A DNA stretch of 64,000 nt from positions 23,549,556 to 23,613,555 of the forward strand of contig OX359270.1 of NCBI GenBank assembly GCA_947179155.2. The letters are read 5' to 3'. Source of the stretch: Hedera helix (taxonomy: Eukaryota; Streptophyta; Magnoliopsida; Apiales; Araliaceae). Of this stretch, positions 22,928 through 33,907 are shown piece by piece; position 1 is the stretch's first letter; each line of letters begins with the position of its first letter. The translations under genes and the position numbers were made by a program. The notes beneath the pieces are model-generated. The model was given only the letters and a program-made list of their open reading frames with translations, was not told where the DNA came from and ran no database searches.

Positions 22928-23581
22928 TGGCACAATTTGGGAACAACATTCAAGAAGAGCAGTCAACCAATAGACCTCCACCATTACACAAAATCGAAAA
23001 TTACAACTTCTGAAAATTTCGAATGGGGATCCCTCTTCAAAGAGATCTTTGAGGTCGTACGTCGTGGAGAATGGTTCGGTCATTCCAAGAAAGAATGATG
23101 GTACACCAAAGACTTTAATGAAGATTGACTCAACCGAGGTCTACATGACTTCCTATGATTCAAAAGAAATGAATACACACCTTAGTGGTATGGTGCAATT
23201 TGAGATTGATAAAGTATCTTCATGCAATACAGTTAAGGAGATATGGGACACCTTGAAAGTAAGACATGAAGGAACATCAAAAGTTAGAGAAATCAAGCTT
23301 AGTATGTTCTTGCATGACTATGAAATATTCAAGCTTGAAAAAGATGAAACCATTAAGGAGGCACAAACAAGGATCCTATTACTCATGAATTCATTGAAAC
23401 TACTTGACAAATCAATTCCACAAAGTGAGATCAACTGTAAGCTACTTCGGGCTATGCCCAAAAGGTTTGTATCTAAAGTAACAACTTTTCAAGATTACCC
23501 TAATATTTTTTCTATGGATACATTAACATTATTTGGTGAATTAGAAGAATTTGAACGTCAATTAAAGAGATATGATGCGGA
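22928..23581 (+). pseudogene. Copia gag (UBN2-type), 5' part
   Basis: An ATG at 22928 opens a frame beginning MAQFGNNIQEEQ. It meets a TGA at about codon 28, then a frameshift leads to a long open stretch (23049-23597). This contains the UBN2/retrotran_gag pattern: a KEIWDTLKVRHEGT block, MFLHDYEIFKLEKDETIKE, then the LLRAMPKRF and LTLFGELEEFE regions. Gag would form the virus-like particle. The frame is cut at 23581 by the CACTA insertion. The gene is inactive because of the early stop, the frameshift and the insertion. Its coding sense runs the same way as the LTR pair. Confidence 0.85.
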
Positions 23582-23880
23582 CACTATAAGAAATTAACCA
23601 ATATCGACCAAACATATCAACGACTGCCACAATCGGTCATTAATAATATTAGCAGCAATTGTCAATTGTGACCTTTAGTTAGTCGCTATTAATATTAGCG
23701 ACCGCTTTGCAGTCACTATGCGGTCATTGATAGAATTACCCTGCCATAAATTTTGGCTGGGGAAATGGCGAGAATGTCAGTAGTGACCGATTAGTATCAG
23801 CAACCACTTTGTAGTCGCTAGTACATCCATGTCAATAAGAATCAGCGACCATGTGCGGTCGCAGAAAGCGGTCGTTGATG
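23582..23880 (+). repeat. CACTA left terminus and subterminal repeats
   Basis: After the CACTA end, variants of TAGCGACCG and CGGTCGCT recur in both orientations about every 20-40 bp (for example near 23691-23702 and 23845-23875). Confidence 0.8.
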
Positions 23881-26130
23881 AGATTACACTTAAATGAGAC
23901 AACTGGGCATAAACAGAAGCAGAAAGAAAGAAGAGAACAAATAGAGGAGAAGAAGAAGAAAGAGAGAGAGAGAGAGAGTGCGCCACCACCATTACCCCGC
24001 CGCACTGCTCGCCCTAGTTCCCACTTTCAATTTCAAGGTAGTTCCCCCACTCTTTGTATATATTTTGTAGTAAAATTATGGGTAAAATATTTTAGGATTT
24101 GTGGAACTTGAAATTGATTTAGGTTTTGTTTGAACGACCTTAAGCTTAATATTTTATTTTTCTTTGCAATCTAATTTTGTGTTGTCTGATATGTATATAT
24201 ATTGTCACAACTTTATATGTTTGGTGAAATTAGTAATGTGTTGATATTTTTTATTGATTGAATCATTAACCAGCAAAATGGGTGTTCTGAAATTGATAGA
24301 CTTGGCTTAGGAAAATCCAAAGAATGAGGTCTATGTTGATATATATATATACACATATATTTGATGTAATGTGAATCTGGATTTGGCTAGTTCCAACATT
24401 CATCTATTGCTAAATTCTAATTGTAACATGTTTCACTTGTCTTCCCTATGGGTTTTTAATTAGGAAGAACTTCATATCATCTCTTTAACATTCGAGAGAG
24501 TGAGTTTTTCTGATATTGACATAGGGAGTGTGATTTGTATCTTAACTTTGTTGTTGTTCTATTTTTGATTAAGACTGTTATGCCATCTCTTAAACACAAT
24601 CCACCATATATTTTTGTCACTGAGGTGTTAATTATAGATACCTACTCACTCAACTAATCTTCTAAAAATGATAATGCATTGGTTAATTATCGATGTACGC
24701 GTAATTAATTTTACATTTTAATGCCACTCAAGATGTATTCCTCACTTGTGGAACATTTTTATGTTTTAACAATATAATTAATTGATTTTGAATTAGGAAT
24801 TGATTGGTGCTCTTCTCGCATGCTCTCTCCTTTGCTTGTTTCCAGTCATGATTAGAGGTGCCAAACATTTTTCAACAATCAACTTTGATCAATTATTTAT
24901 GTACGTGATTTTTTTGGGCCTTTTATGATTTTTATTTTGTTATACTTTGTATTATATATGCATTTGAACAACTTTGCGAGGTATAGATCACATATATGTG
25001 CTTCTTTCATACATGTTTTCCTCTTATTACCTTTTAGCCTTTTACTTTAATAAAAAAATGCTAATTATATTCCTTGTTGTGTATGAAATATTCCTATCTA
25101 TTTTCAATTGATTTTGGACAATAATTGCTATCAGTTATCATGATATTTAAAAAATAAAAAATTAAAGTCAGGTTATCCCTATAATCTTTAATCTGAAGAA
25201 GCGAAAACACTTGAAAGAAAATGATGCTACAATTCCTCTTGATGTTTGGCATCATTGTTCTTAGCTTCACATGTATAAATTATATAATATGAAATAATAA
25301 AAGATAAAATAAAATAAATAATATAATTTTTAAAAAAAATAATACAATGTAATTTAATTTTAAATATCATATAATATTATATACAATAATATAATATAAT
25401 AAAATTAAAATGAAAGAAAAAATAAAAAAATACAAATAATATAATCTAATATAATAAAAAATAAAATAAAATAAAATAAAATAATATAATATAATTTCAA
25501 ATAAAATAAAATAATTTAATTTAATTTTATATATCATATGATATTTTATACAATAATATAATATATATAAAATTATATTTAAAGGAAAAATAAAAAAATA
25601 GAAATAATATAATTTACAATAAAATAAAATAAAAATTATTTAATTTTAAAAAAATAATATAATTAAAAAAAATATAATACAATGTAATTTAATTTTAAAT
25701 ATCATATGATATTATATACAATAATATAATATAATATAATATAATATAATAAATGGAAGAAAAAAAATACAAATAATATAATGATATAATTAAAAATAAA
25801 ATAAAATAAAATAAAATAAAAATAATATAATTTAAAAAAATATAATAATATATATTTTAAAAAAAAATAATATGTACCAGCGGGATTCTTATAGCAATTA
25901 AGACCATATATGATAATATTTAGCTTAGAAACGTGTTTAAATTATATCATGATATAGACTTCATTCTACCAGTTTGTGCTTGAACGAATTAGTGTCCATC
26001 CTCCCTGCATTTGTAACATTAGCGAGGATGGATACTAATTCATCTGAGATTGCCCGAGTTCAGAACGTGAGAATGAGGTCTCTATCAATTATATAATTTA
26101 AAATAATAGGATCATATTCAGCTTAGAAAC
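23881..26130 (+). other. CACTA 5' non-coding region
   Basis: A GA-rich tract (about 23925-23978) is followed by AT-rich DNA. No convincing exon was found. A GAATTAGTGTCCATCCTC stem (25986-26003) pairs with 26024-26041 with one mismatch, forming a hairpin with a 20-base loop. Confidence 0.45.
25277..25872. repeat. Low-complexity (ATAAT/AAAAT)n tract, about 600 bp
   Basis: Almost pure A/T made of ATAATATAAT and AAAATAAAAT units. A longer module recurs three times: (TTTAATTTTA(A/T)ATATCAT followed by ATGATATTNTATACAATAATAT) near 25349, 25527 and 25687. Confidence 0.9.
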
Positions 26131-26133
26131 CCG

Positions 26134-26168
26134 TTCAAAATTCACTTTTATTAGGAGTGAATTTTGAA
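26134..26168. repeat. Perfect 13-bp inverted repeat (hairpin)
   Basis: TTCAAAATTCACT at 26134-26146 pairs with AGTGAATTTTGAA at 26156-26168 around a 9-base loop. Confidence 0.9.
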
Positions 26169-26584
26169 TAGTCCCTAGTTTAGGACTGTTCTTGTGTGTC
26201 AAGCTCCCACTTAGGCTGGTGTCAACAACTGAAGAAAATGTATCTGTTTGTGCTAAAAAAATTTGGTTTGTTTATCTTCTATTGTTCTTTGGGTGCATAC
26301 TTAGATTGTACAAATTATAGTCTATTTCGTGTACTTAGGGTCAATGGGAGATGCTGCCAAAATTTCAGCAAACAACAGATACATTTGTTTGAGTCATTGA
26401 CATTAGCGGGACGTCGCATACAAGAATGAGATAGAAGTCTGATTGGTGTAATAAGGGTGGAGATATATTTAGATAGGAACTATATATGCATTAATTATAT
26501 CTAAAGATGACACAAGTTAATATAGTTATTGTTATCAAAATAGGTACCATAATATCATGGATTTCTATTTATACCGTAGTTGGA

Positions 26585-27500
26585 TGAGATGACGAAAGTC
26601 AAGTGCCCAGATAGGTGCTACAACTGAATTTAGATCTGGTTGGGCAGGTTTGGAAAGATTTCAAATTAGCACATCCTGGATTCGCATCGGAACTCAGAAA
26701 TGTTAGGCTTGGATTGTCCACTGATGGTTTCAACCCTTTCGGTCACTCAGTTATTCCGTACTCCTGTTGGCCTATGATTGTTACTCTGTACAACTTGCCT
26801 TTTTGGATATGTATGAAACAACCATACTTGTTACAAAGTCAACCGCAATGGTTAAAAAGTAAATGGAGGTGAATTTCAAACAAAGATATATGCTCGTGGT
26901 AGAAGAACAACTACTACTGGAGTGTGTGTTCAAGGAGATTGTTACAATAAGCTTAGCGTGTCTTTTATGAGGAGTTGGGAAAATCATAGAGTTGTCGTAC
27001 AAGGGTATTTATGGGGGTCATATTAATTTGTTTAAGTGTCGTTGGTTTGATTCAGAAAGAGGTTTACGTGTCGATCGACATGGAATCGTCGATGTTGACC
27101 TTTATAGGTCCACGTACGTTAACGCACCATTTGTATTGCCAAATCAAATAGTACAAGTATACTACACCCCTAGTCCTGTTAGGAAAATGGATAAACCACC
27201 TTCAAATTGGCAAGTTATAATTAATACTCCCGCGCCTAGTCATGTCCAATGAGTAGACGGGGAGGTCTACCAGGAGGATATGTTATATAGACTTCCTATA
27301 ATAAATGTGGAAGACAACAATGAACTGATCTAGTTAGAGGGTGGAGATGAACCTGATGAATTGGTTCCCGAGGAAATACATGTGCCAGATGACGTTGATA
27401 ATGAGAAGGAAGAGTTATTGATCGACACTGAATCTGAAGAAGATGATGGTTATGAATCTCCGTATAATGTTCAAAATGATTCTGACTCAGACAGCGTCAT
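26585..27500 (+). pseudogene. CACTA TNP2/TNPD-type transposase remnant with DUF4216-like part
   Basis: The stretch 26615-26872 encodes RNVRLGLSTDGFNPFGHS followed by YSCWPMIVTLYNLPFWICM and MKQPYL, the hallmark block of Transposase_21 (TNP2-like) proteins. The catalytic region after it is missing. 26992-27252 encodes INLFKCRWFDSERGLRVD and APFVLPNQIVQVYY, the pattern of the DUF4216 domain found downstream in the same transposases. An acidic tail follows (ESEEDDGYESPYN, to about 27500). Stops separate the pieces. The protein would have bound the subterminal repeats and cut the transposon ends. Only about a third of the expected domain set remains. Confidence 0.85.
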
Positions 27501-27667
27501 TAACTGTATGTTTAGTTTTACTTGTATTACGTAAACTTACATAAAAACATCTTCTCTATATTCTTGTCATGTTCATTTCATTTACAATTACATGTCATTA
27601 TTATCATTTTATTTGTGTATGTATTATCACATAACTCATAATAATATCCTGACAATTTTATTTATAG

Positions 27668-27811
27668 ATGTCTACATCAGAGCCAAGAAAATGTGGCTTG
27701 GGTCGGGGTCTGAATCAGATCCTAAAGGCCCCAACTAATCCGAATGAGCGAATTCTCATCCAGATTCGATCTTTTCCTAGACGACATCTAAGTTATATAG
27801 CTATCAAAATA
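27668..27811 (+). pseudogene. First exon-like segment of the second CACTA gene
   Basis: An ATG at 27668 opens 47 codons (MSTSEPRKCGLGRGLNQILK...) ending in TAA. It lies between the TNP2 remnant and the Tat insertion point, where the TNPA-like gene of CACTA elements would start. The Tat element at 27841 separates it from the rest of that gene at 46.8 kb. Confidence 0.5.
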
Positions 27812-27840
27812 TAAGTTTTGTAGATACCTTCTGTACTTTT

Positions 27841-30010
27841 TGTAGACACCCAAATTTTGCACTTGTGTACTAACCCTGACAGGAGGGCAAGATCGTCACT
27901 TGACCCGACATGCGAAAAGGAAGGTGGACCCCAACACGAAGCCACCCCAACAACTTACGGTCAAAACTGCCACAACGAACAACGAGCATCAGGTTACTTG
28001 CGGCAAGACGAACAGTTGATCCAGAAGAACCTGATTTGATCATAACTAATGGCCACTACGCTTACGATGTTCGGGGGTCTCGCTCACGGAGAGCAATTTA
28101 TACATTAGGTAACAGCCTTCCAAAATAATACCGCAGAAATTGGCGAATTAAGACCGCACGACACGGAAATCGAGAAAAGCAAGCCGGACAGCCGCGGATG
28201 CACCTGCGGCCACCGATAAACGGGACAGTGCGCAGCTCGAGGACGGCACACGGTAGCCGAGGATTCGGCGCGGACGGCTGGCTAGCCCAGTCGCAGATGC
28301 ACCTGCGGCCAGCCGCAGTTGCACCTGCGGCTGCTTGCGGAAGGCTATAGATTGCCATTTCCACCCAAGAGTTGAAAGAAGAGAAAAAATGTTTTAAGCT
28401 TTTAGAGAGAGAAACACGCAAGGAAGAGAGAGAGGAGCTCGGGTTTGGCTCAAATCAAGGGAAATTTCATATTCTTTTGCTAGATAGTTGAATACTCTTG
28501 TGGTTAGGCTCGATTCGTGAAATATAAAGCTTCGTTTGGTCTATTGCAAGGTGAAAAATGGTGTTTCTTTTGATATTTTCTTGTTCGTATTTATGTGATA
28601 ATCTTGTGTTTTGGGTTTGTTTAGCATAGAATGTTGTTGTATTAGTGATGATCCATGGATTTGGGATCGTTAGCGAGGGTTCCTTTTGGAACATAATCTC
28701 CTCCTAACGCCCCGATGACATCCGTATGGTGATATGTCGTTCGTTGTGGTAATGAGTAGTTCGTAGTGTTGGGTTTGTGATATTTGAGTTATGTAATGTG
28801 ATAGCAATGTCTAATATTGTTAGATTTGGCTTAGTATTGGTTGTGTAGTGATTTGGTGATTGTGAGCCTAGGGAGGAGATCCTCGTGATCGAATCCCGAT
28901 GATGGACGTTTTGGTATATGTAATCACGGTATAGGGTCCATTGCGGTGTATTTGTAACATCGGGCCTTAACGCGATACCAAATCGTGATCGGGTTAAGGC
29001 CCCGTAATAATAAGAGTGAGATATGTGATTGTGTGTGTTCGGGGTTGTCTGGATGGCTCACATGCCCATGGATAGCCCCGACACGTTTTGGGATGCTTGT
29101 TTTAATCTACGACACAAAAAATGGTTTTCTAAAAATAAGGCGAATAATGAAGATTTTATAAAAGTGATCAAACTAGGATGCTAGATTCACGAGGTTTAAA
29201 ATCAAGGGTTTTTGGCAAACTTTAATCCATGATTGAGGAAAAGGCTTTACTTGGTTTTAAAATGTCACGAAAATGATTTCGTAAAATAAATAAATGTTTT
29301 CGTTAAACTTTGTGCATAGGATTAAAGAGTTCTAGAAGTTGCCTTCATTTTATTTATATTTACTGTTGGAAGGCAATGTATAGTCTCGATTCCTATTTGA
29401 CAAAAGTTTAAAAACTATTGTTTTCTAAAATGACATCTAATAAAAACCTCATCATTTTCGAAATTAAAATTAATCTTTCTTATAATAAACGAAGCCTCGT
29501 CATTTGGGTCAAAAGACGTTTAAAACGCTTTCCCGACAAAACACATTTTGACATATAAAATCAAAGCAACTTAATGCAAACGAACACCACAAACCTCCAT
29601 TTAGGCACACATACACACACGCGCGCACACACACATTTTAAGATTTAAAAGGATAGGAAAATATCGAGATTGCGGTAACCGTGCTTCACGGAAGTCGGGG
29701 GGTGCCTAACACCTTCCCCTCGCTTAAGCAAGCCCCCGAACTCTATGAATCTCGGTTTGCAGACCAATTAATTCGGAGTCACATATGAGCCAGCGATTAC
29801 GAAAACAAAATTTGGATGAGTTGGTACATCCATTTCAAATATACCAACTGGCGACTCTGGTCAATTGGCTCATAAAAAAAATTGACATTTCAAAACCCCG
29901 TCGACACTAAGCCGACCCTTTTCAAAAATCACATCTTAATTTAAAGGCTAAAATTGGAGAGGGACATTTTAATATTAAAAAGCGAGACGACGAAAATCCC
30001 GGCGTCGACA
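27841..30010 (+). repeat. Tat/Ogre 5' LTR
   Basis: TGTAGACACCC to CGGCGTCGACA, 2170 bp. It contains GCCGCAG-ATGCAC-CTGCGGC palindromes at about 28190-28340 and a primer-site-like 12-mer at 29849-29860. Open frames inside it (for example 28098-28421, 28467-28694) recur in the other LTR and have no family resemblance. Confidence 0.95.
29849..29860 (+). other. Primer-site-like 12-mer inside the Tat LTR
   Basis: TGGCGACTCTGG shares its first 11 bases with the real primer site at 30013. The same copy occurs in the 3' LTR at 46540-46551. Confidence 0.7.
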
Positions 30011-30012
30011 GC

Positions 30013-30030
30013 TGGCGACTCTGCTGGGGA
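30013..30030 (+). other. Tat/Ogre primer binding site
   Basis: TGGCGACTCTGCTGGGGA lies two bases after the LTR end. Assignment to tRNA-Arg is from knowledge of Ogre elements, not verified here. Confidence 0.8.
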
Positions 30031-30719
30031 AAGTAGAGGGCTTAAGCCGCATTAAAATCTCGATGTTTTCCTATCCTTTAAAAATCTAAAAATATGTGGT
30101 TGCGTTGCTTGCGTTAATTTGCCTTTTGTGCGTGTATATGGTGTGATTGCGATTTCTTTTCAAAAGCTTTACTTTATTAGCATCATTTGCATACGGTGAG
30201 GTACGATGAATGTATGATGAATGTATGTTGAGCAGTTCCTCCTCCTGAGGCAAACCCGTCGGATGTGGATTACTAGACTCAAAGGGGTGCTCCCCGGCGA
30301 GGCTCAGGAAAAGCATCCACTCAGATCCAATCCAATTGAAAGATCGGATTTATTCCCTTCGAGTATGTTGCGAAGATCTGGGAACCTTCATGCCGAAAAG
30401 CCCGCGAGAGTAACTTAGGGTAGGTCAGCCTCAGATAAACCCAACGCATGGAAAGTCTCTTCATACCCTTTTACGCTTTACGCGCATGATATCATACTGT
30501 AGTCAATTATTTTGTACCAACCACTTTTTTCAAAATAAAGGTATTAACCTCTGTTTTACAGGGACAGCTTGGAGAGCATCATAAATTGCACAATGTCATT
30601 ACTTTGGTTAAAATAAAGGGATATTAACCCTATTTTGCAGAAAAAGATTACAAAACCCAAAAATACAAAAATAATTGCTTTAGCATGCATCTGCCAATGT
30701 CATTTCCCGGAACTAAACC
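30031..30719 (+). other. Tat/Ogre untranslated leader
   Basis: About 690 bp between the primer site and the gag ATG. There is no extra upstream ORF of the size known from classic Ogre (ORF1). A 65-codon frame at 30221-30418 is the longest and looks like chance. Confidence 0.6.
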
Positions 30720-33700
30720 TTGGCATATTTTATTTGCAGGATTGCGCCCCAAACTCGTCTCCGATCCAAGAAAGCCAGAGAGTCAACAGTCGAAATGGCT
30801 GAGAACCCCAATCCGAACCCAGCTCCTATATCCAGAGAGGAATTTGATGCTGTAAGAAATCAAATGACAGAGCTGACCATGTTGCTCAAAGAGCATTTTA
30901 AGCTAAAATCAGGGCCACAACCCGAGGACCAGCCGGGGCCCTCATCTCAAGGGAACGTACTGACCCCAGAAACTCCAAAAGTTGAGCTGCCAAAGCAAGT
31001 CATTATCATCCCAGAGGACGAGGTTGCCAGCGATGTTAGTAAGAAGATAAAGCAGATGGAAGAAGCCATCAAAACTATGAAGGGGATTGGGTCATATGGC
31101 AGTGTAAACTACCCCGATTTGTGCATATTTCCGGGAACCAGATATCCCGAAAAGTTCAAACTACCCGAATTTGAAAAGTATAACGGGTTAGGGGATCCTT
31201 ATACGCATCTGAAAGTATACATCGGAGAGCTAGGGGGATATGCTGAGGACGAATCATTGAGAATGCAACTGTTCCAGAAAAGCCTGACAGGGGAGGCTAG
31301 AACGTGGTATGCGAGATTGGACAATGCTAAGATTCACAATTGGGAGGAGCTGACCCATACCTTCCTAACGCAGTACAACTTTCAATCCCAGATGGCCCCG
31401 GACCGATACCAGATGACTAAGATCAGAAAACAGACCAATGAATCCTTCAGAGACTATGCTCAGCGGTGGAGGAGGATGGCAGCCCAAGTGAACCCACCCA
31501 TGAGTGAGACAGAGATGGTTATGACATTCATTGATATCCAGGAGGCTCCTTATTATGAAAGAGTAATGGCAGGAATAGGGAAGCCTTTTGCGGAAATGAT
31601 CAAGCATGGGGAGATGGCTGAGATGGGATTGAAGTCAGGAAAGATCCGAGATTTCACAACTCTTGAAGCTGTTGCTGAGCAAATCCAAAGTGGAAACTAC
31701 GACAGTTCATCCCGGAGACCCCAGAAGAGAAATGAAGAGGATGTATCCCTGGTATTGCAAGGGCTATCTGGAAAGGCAATGACCAGTCCCCCGATCCGCA
31801 TGCAAAGAAATGAGGCCCCGCGTCCATCAAATTTCAGCAATAAAAGATATGAGGGGCGCAGAAAATTCGAAAAGCCACCAGAGAGGGAGTTCACCCCATT
31901 GGGGGATTCATTGGAGCAAATACTGGCCCTGTTGGTAAGCCAGAAAAAGATCACAGAGCTAGCACCTTCGTCAGACCCGAAGAGCAAGAGATATGACCCT
32001 AGCAAGAGATGCGCCTACCACTCGGCTTCCCCGGGGCACGACACTCAAGAGTGCTGGTCACTAAAGCATAAAATCCAGAATATGATTGACAGCGGAGAGA
32101 TCATGGTGGAACAACCGGAACCCCCAAATGTAAAGGCCAACCCTCTTCCCGAGCATAATGGGGGAGGCGTGAACGTAATAGAAACCAGTGGGGCGCAGGG
32201 CCCCTTGAAATTGAAATACATAAGGAGGATAGAAGAAGAGATCGCTATGACCAATGCCCAGGTGGGTGCGCAAAACGAGCCTATCAAGTTGGTTGGCGTG
32301 ATTCGAGATACCAAAACGGAGCCTATCCGGTTGTCGGCCCCAAGACCTCTTGTTATAGCAGCCAGGTCACAATTGCCAATTACCAGTCTGAAGGCTGTCC
32401 CGTGGAATTACGGGGGGAAGACCGAGGAGGAGGCCAGTTGTGCATCAGTTAGCTCTAAGGGAAATCCATTGTATCTACCAAGGCGGGTACTTGAGAACAC
32501 GAAAAAGGAGAACGGGAAAATATCGGAGGAAAAAGCGTTGGAGTTTTGGGAGAAAATGAATTACGGCAAGGCGAGTGTGGTTAAAACACTGGAGGTACAA
32601 CCGCCCCTGACATCAATCTTGGATCTTGCATTGGCATCAAATGATCATCATCAGGTATTGAGCAAAGTCCTGGAAGAGGCTCATGTCCCCAAATCAATTA
32701 GTACGGAAAGATTCGGCCACTTGGTGGGCCACCTGTTGGACAGCAATGTAATATCATTTACCGACGACGACATACCCGAAGAAGGGAGGGGGCACCGGAG
32801 GCCGTTACACATTGCGGTCGTCTCCTCCGGATATGTGATGAATGGGGTCTTGATTGATGGTGGGTCAGCCCTGAATATTTGCCCATATAGTACCCTGGAG
32901 AAGATGAAAGTCAACCCTAAGCGCCTGCGGGCCAGCCAGGTGGTGGTAAGGGAGTTTGATGGATCTCGAAAGAACACGGTAGGGGAGATTGAGCTGCCGG
33001 TGGAGATCGGGCCTTATACTTTTGACATCTCCTTCCAGGTGCTAGATATCTCGGCCAGTTACAACATGCTACTAGGGAGGCCCTGGATTCATATGGCAGG
33101 GGCAGTTCCCTCCACCCTGCATCAGCAAATAAAGTTTATCGTTGAGGGGCACTTGGTAACAATCGCCGTAGAATCTGACTGCCCCGTTCCCTCTGTAAAA
33201 GGCATGCCGGTGATCCATATGGACGAGTCGGCCGAACCGATAAGCTATCAGGCGTTTGAAATCAGCACCCCTCAGTACAAGCAGTTGGGAGCTCCGAGTC
33301 TAAAGCCTAAAGTGTCTCCCGAGCTCACCTTCGTTGCCCGGGAAATGATGGCGATGAACTTCCAGCCGGGGCAAGGGCTGGGTAAGAACAGCCAAGGAAT
33401 CACCGAGCCCATCCAGATACCAGCACAGTCAGGCAAGACAGGGTTAGGATATCACGGAGGGATGAGGCCAAGGAACTCATACAAGAAAATTCCCGTTCGG
33501 ATAACCGGAGTCCCGATACCGAGAACCAATAATGAACACGCCCCGAGGGTAGTCAAGCCTGCATCTGAAACAGAGGGTAAAGCGAAGGTTTCCCCAGCCA
33601 ATGGATGGGTCCAGCAGAGGGATTTCTTACAGGAGATAGTGGAACAGTTCGAGAAAAAGTGTCATCTCCCGGGGCAGTCAGGCCCCAATGAAAAGGGAAA

Positions 33701-33725
33701 GGAGAGGATGTCGGAAGGCAAGTAG
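30720..33725 (+). CDS. Gag-protease polyprotein of the Tat/Ogre element, with C-terminal G-patch-like segment
   Basis: 1001 codons from TTG at 30720. An ATG at 30795 (MAENPNPNPAP) is the more likely start, since the first in-frame codons are ordinary leader. The gag core is at about residues 180-260, with MQLFQKSLTGEARTWY and ESFRDYAQRWRRMAAQ (Retrotrans_gag). A CCHC-like CAYHSASPGHDTQEC lies near residue 430. The retropepsin site is LIDGGSALN near residue 712, with Asp-Gly-Gly in place of the usual Asp-Thr/Ser-Gly, followed by LLGRPWIH. A glycine-rich NFQPGQGLGKNSQG ... GLGYHGG near residues 880-920 resembles a G-patch RNA-binding motif. The frame ends in TAG at 33723, but the same frame stays open to 33911, leading into the candidate intron. 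The gene is otherwise intact and likely still translatable. Confidence 0.9.
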   Translation: MAYFICRIAPQTRLRSKKARESTVEMAENPNPNPAPISREEFDAVRNQMTELTMLLKEHFKLKSGPQPEDQPGPSSQGNVLTPETPKVELPKQVIIIPEDEVASDVSKKIKQMEEAIKTMKGIGSYGSVNYPDLCIFPGTRYPEKFKLPEFEKYNGLGDPYTHLKVYIGELGGYAEDESLRMQLFQKSLTGEARTWYARLDNAKIHNWEELTHTFLTQYNFQSQMAPDRYQMTKIRKQTNESFRDYAQRWRRMAAQVNPPMSETEMVMTFIDIQEAPYYERVMAGIGKPFAEMIKHGEMAEMGLKSGKIRDFTTLEAVAEQIQSGNYDSSSRRPQKRNEEDVSLVLQGLSGKAMTSPPIRMQRNEAPRPSNFSNKRYEGRRKFEKPPEREFTPLGDSLEQILALLVSQKKITELAPSSDPKSKRYDPSKRCAYHSASPGHDTQECWSLKHKIQNMIDSGEIMVEQPEPPNVKANPLPEHNGGGVNVIETSGAQGPLKLKYIRRIEEEIAMTNAQVGAQNEPIKLVGVIRDTKTEPIRLSAPRPLVIAARSQLPITSLKAVPWNYGGKTEEEASCASVSSKGNPLYLPRRVLENTKKENGKISEEKALEFWEKMNYGKASVVKTLEVQPPLTSILDLALASNDHHQVLSKVLEEAHVPKSISTERFGHLVGHLLDSNVISFTDDDIPEEGRGHRRPLHIAVVSSGYVMNGVLIDGGSALNICPYSTLEKMKVNPKRLRASQVVVREFDGSRKNTVGEIELPVEIGPYTFDISFQVLDISASYNMLLGRPWIHMAGAVPSTLHQQIKFIVEGHLVTIAVESDCPVPSVKGMPVIHMDESAEPISYQAFEISTPQYKQLGAPSLKPKVSPELTFVAREMMAMNFQPGQGLGKNSQGITEPIQIPAQSGKTGLGYHGGMRPRNSYKKIPVRITGVPIPRTNNEHAPRVVKPASETEGKAKVSPANGWVQQRDFLQEIVEQFEKKCHLPGQSGPNEKGKERMSEGK

Positions 33726-33907
33726 ATTATGCCATTTATCAATTGGGCCGGGTTAGAAGTGCCCGAGGAGAGTGAAAAGGGAAGCCGAAGCCAAGTCGCC
33801 GCAATCATCGAAGAGGTGCCAGATACAGAGATCCCCTCCATCACTAGCTATAAAACCGAAGTGATCCCCAGGAATTGGACCGTGCAGCCAGTGGTATCCA
33901 GAAAAGG
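33726..33907 (+). CDS. Linker frame between protease and the candidate intron
   Basis: Same reading frame as gag-protease, separated from it only by TAG at 33723-33725. It encodes about 60 residues (INWAGLEVPEESEKG ... VPDTEIPSI). It joins in frame to the RT region if the 174-nt candidate intron is spliced. The TAG could be a recent nonsense mutation or a programmed gag-pol boundary. Confidence 0.6.

Noticed and set aside
23851..24111. ORF in the CACTA 5' region (KERREQIEEKKKKERERES)
   Set aside because: Translation of a GA-rich simple tract. No transposase motif.
31365..33844. Minus-strand ORFs under the Tat gag-protease gene
   Set aside because: Shadows of the long plus-strand coding frame.
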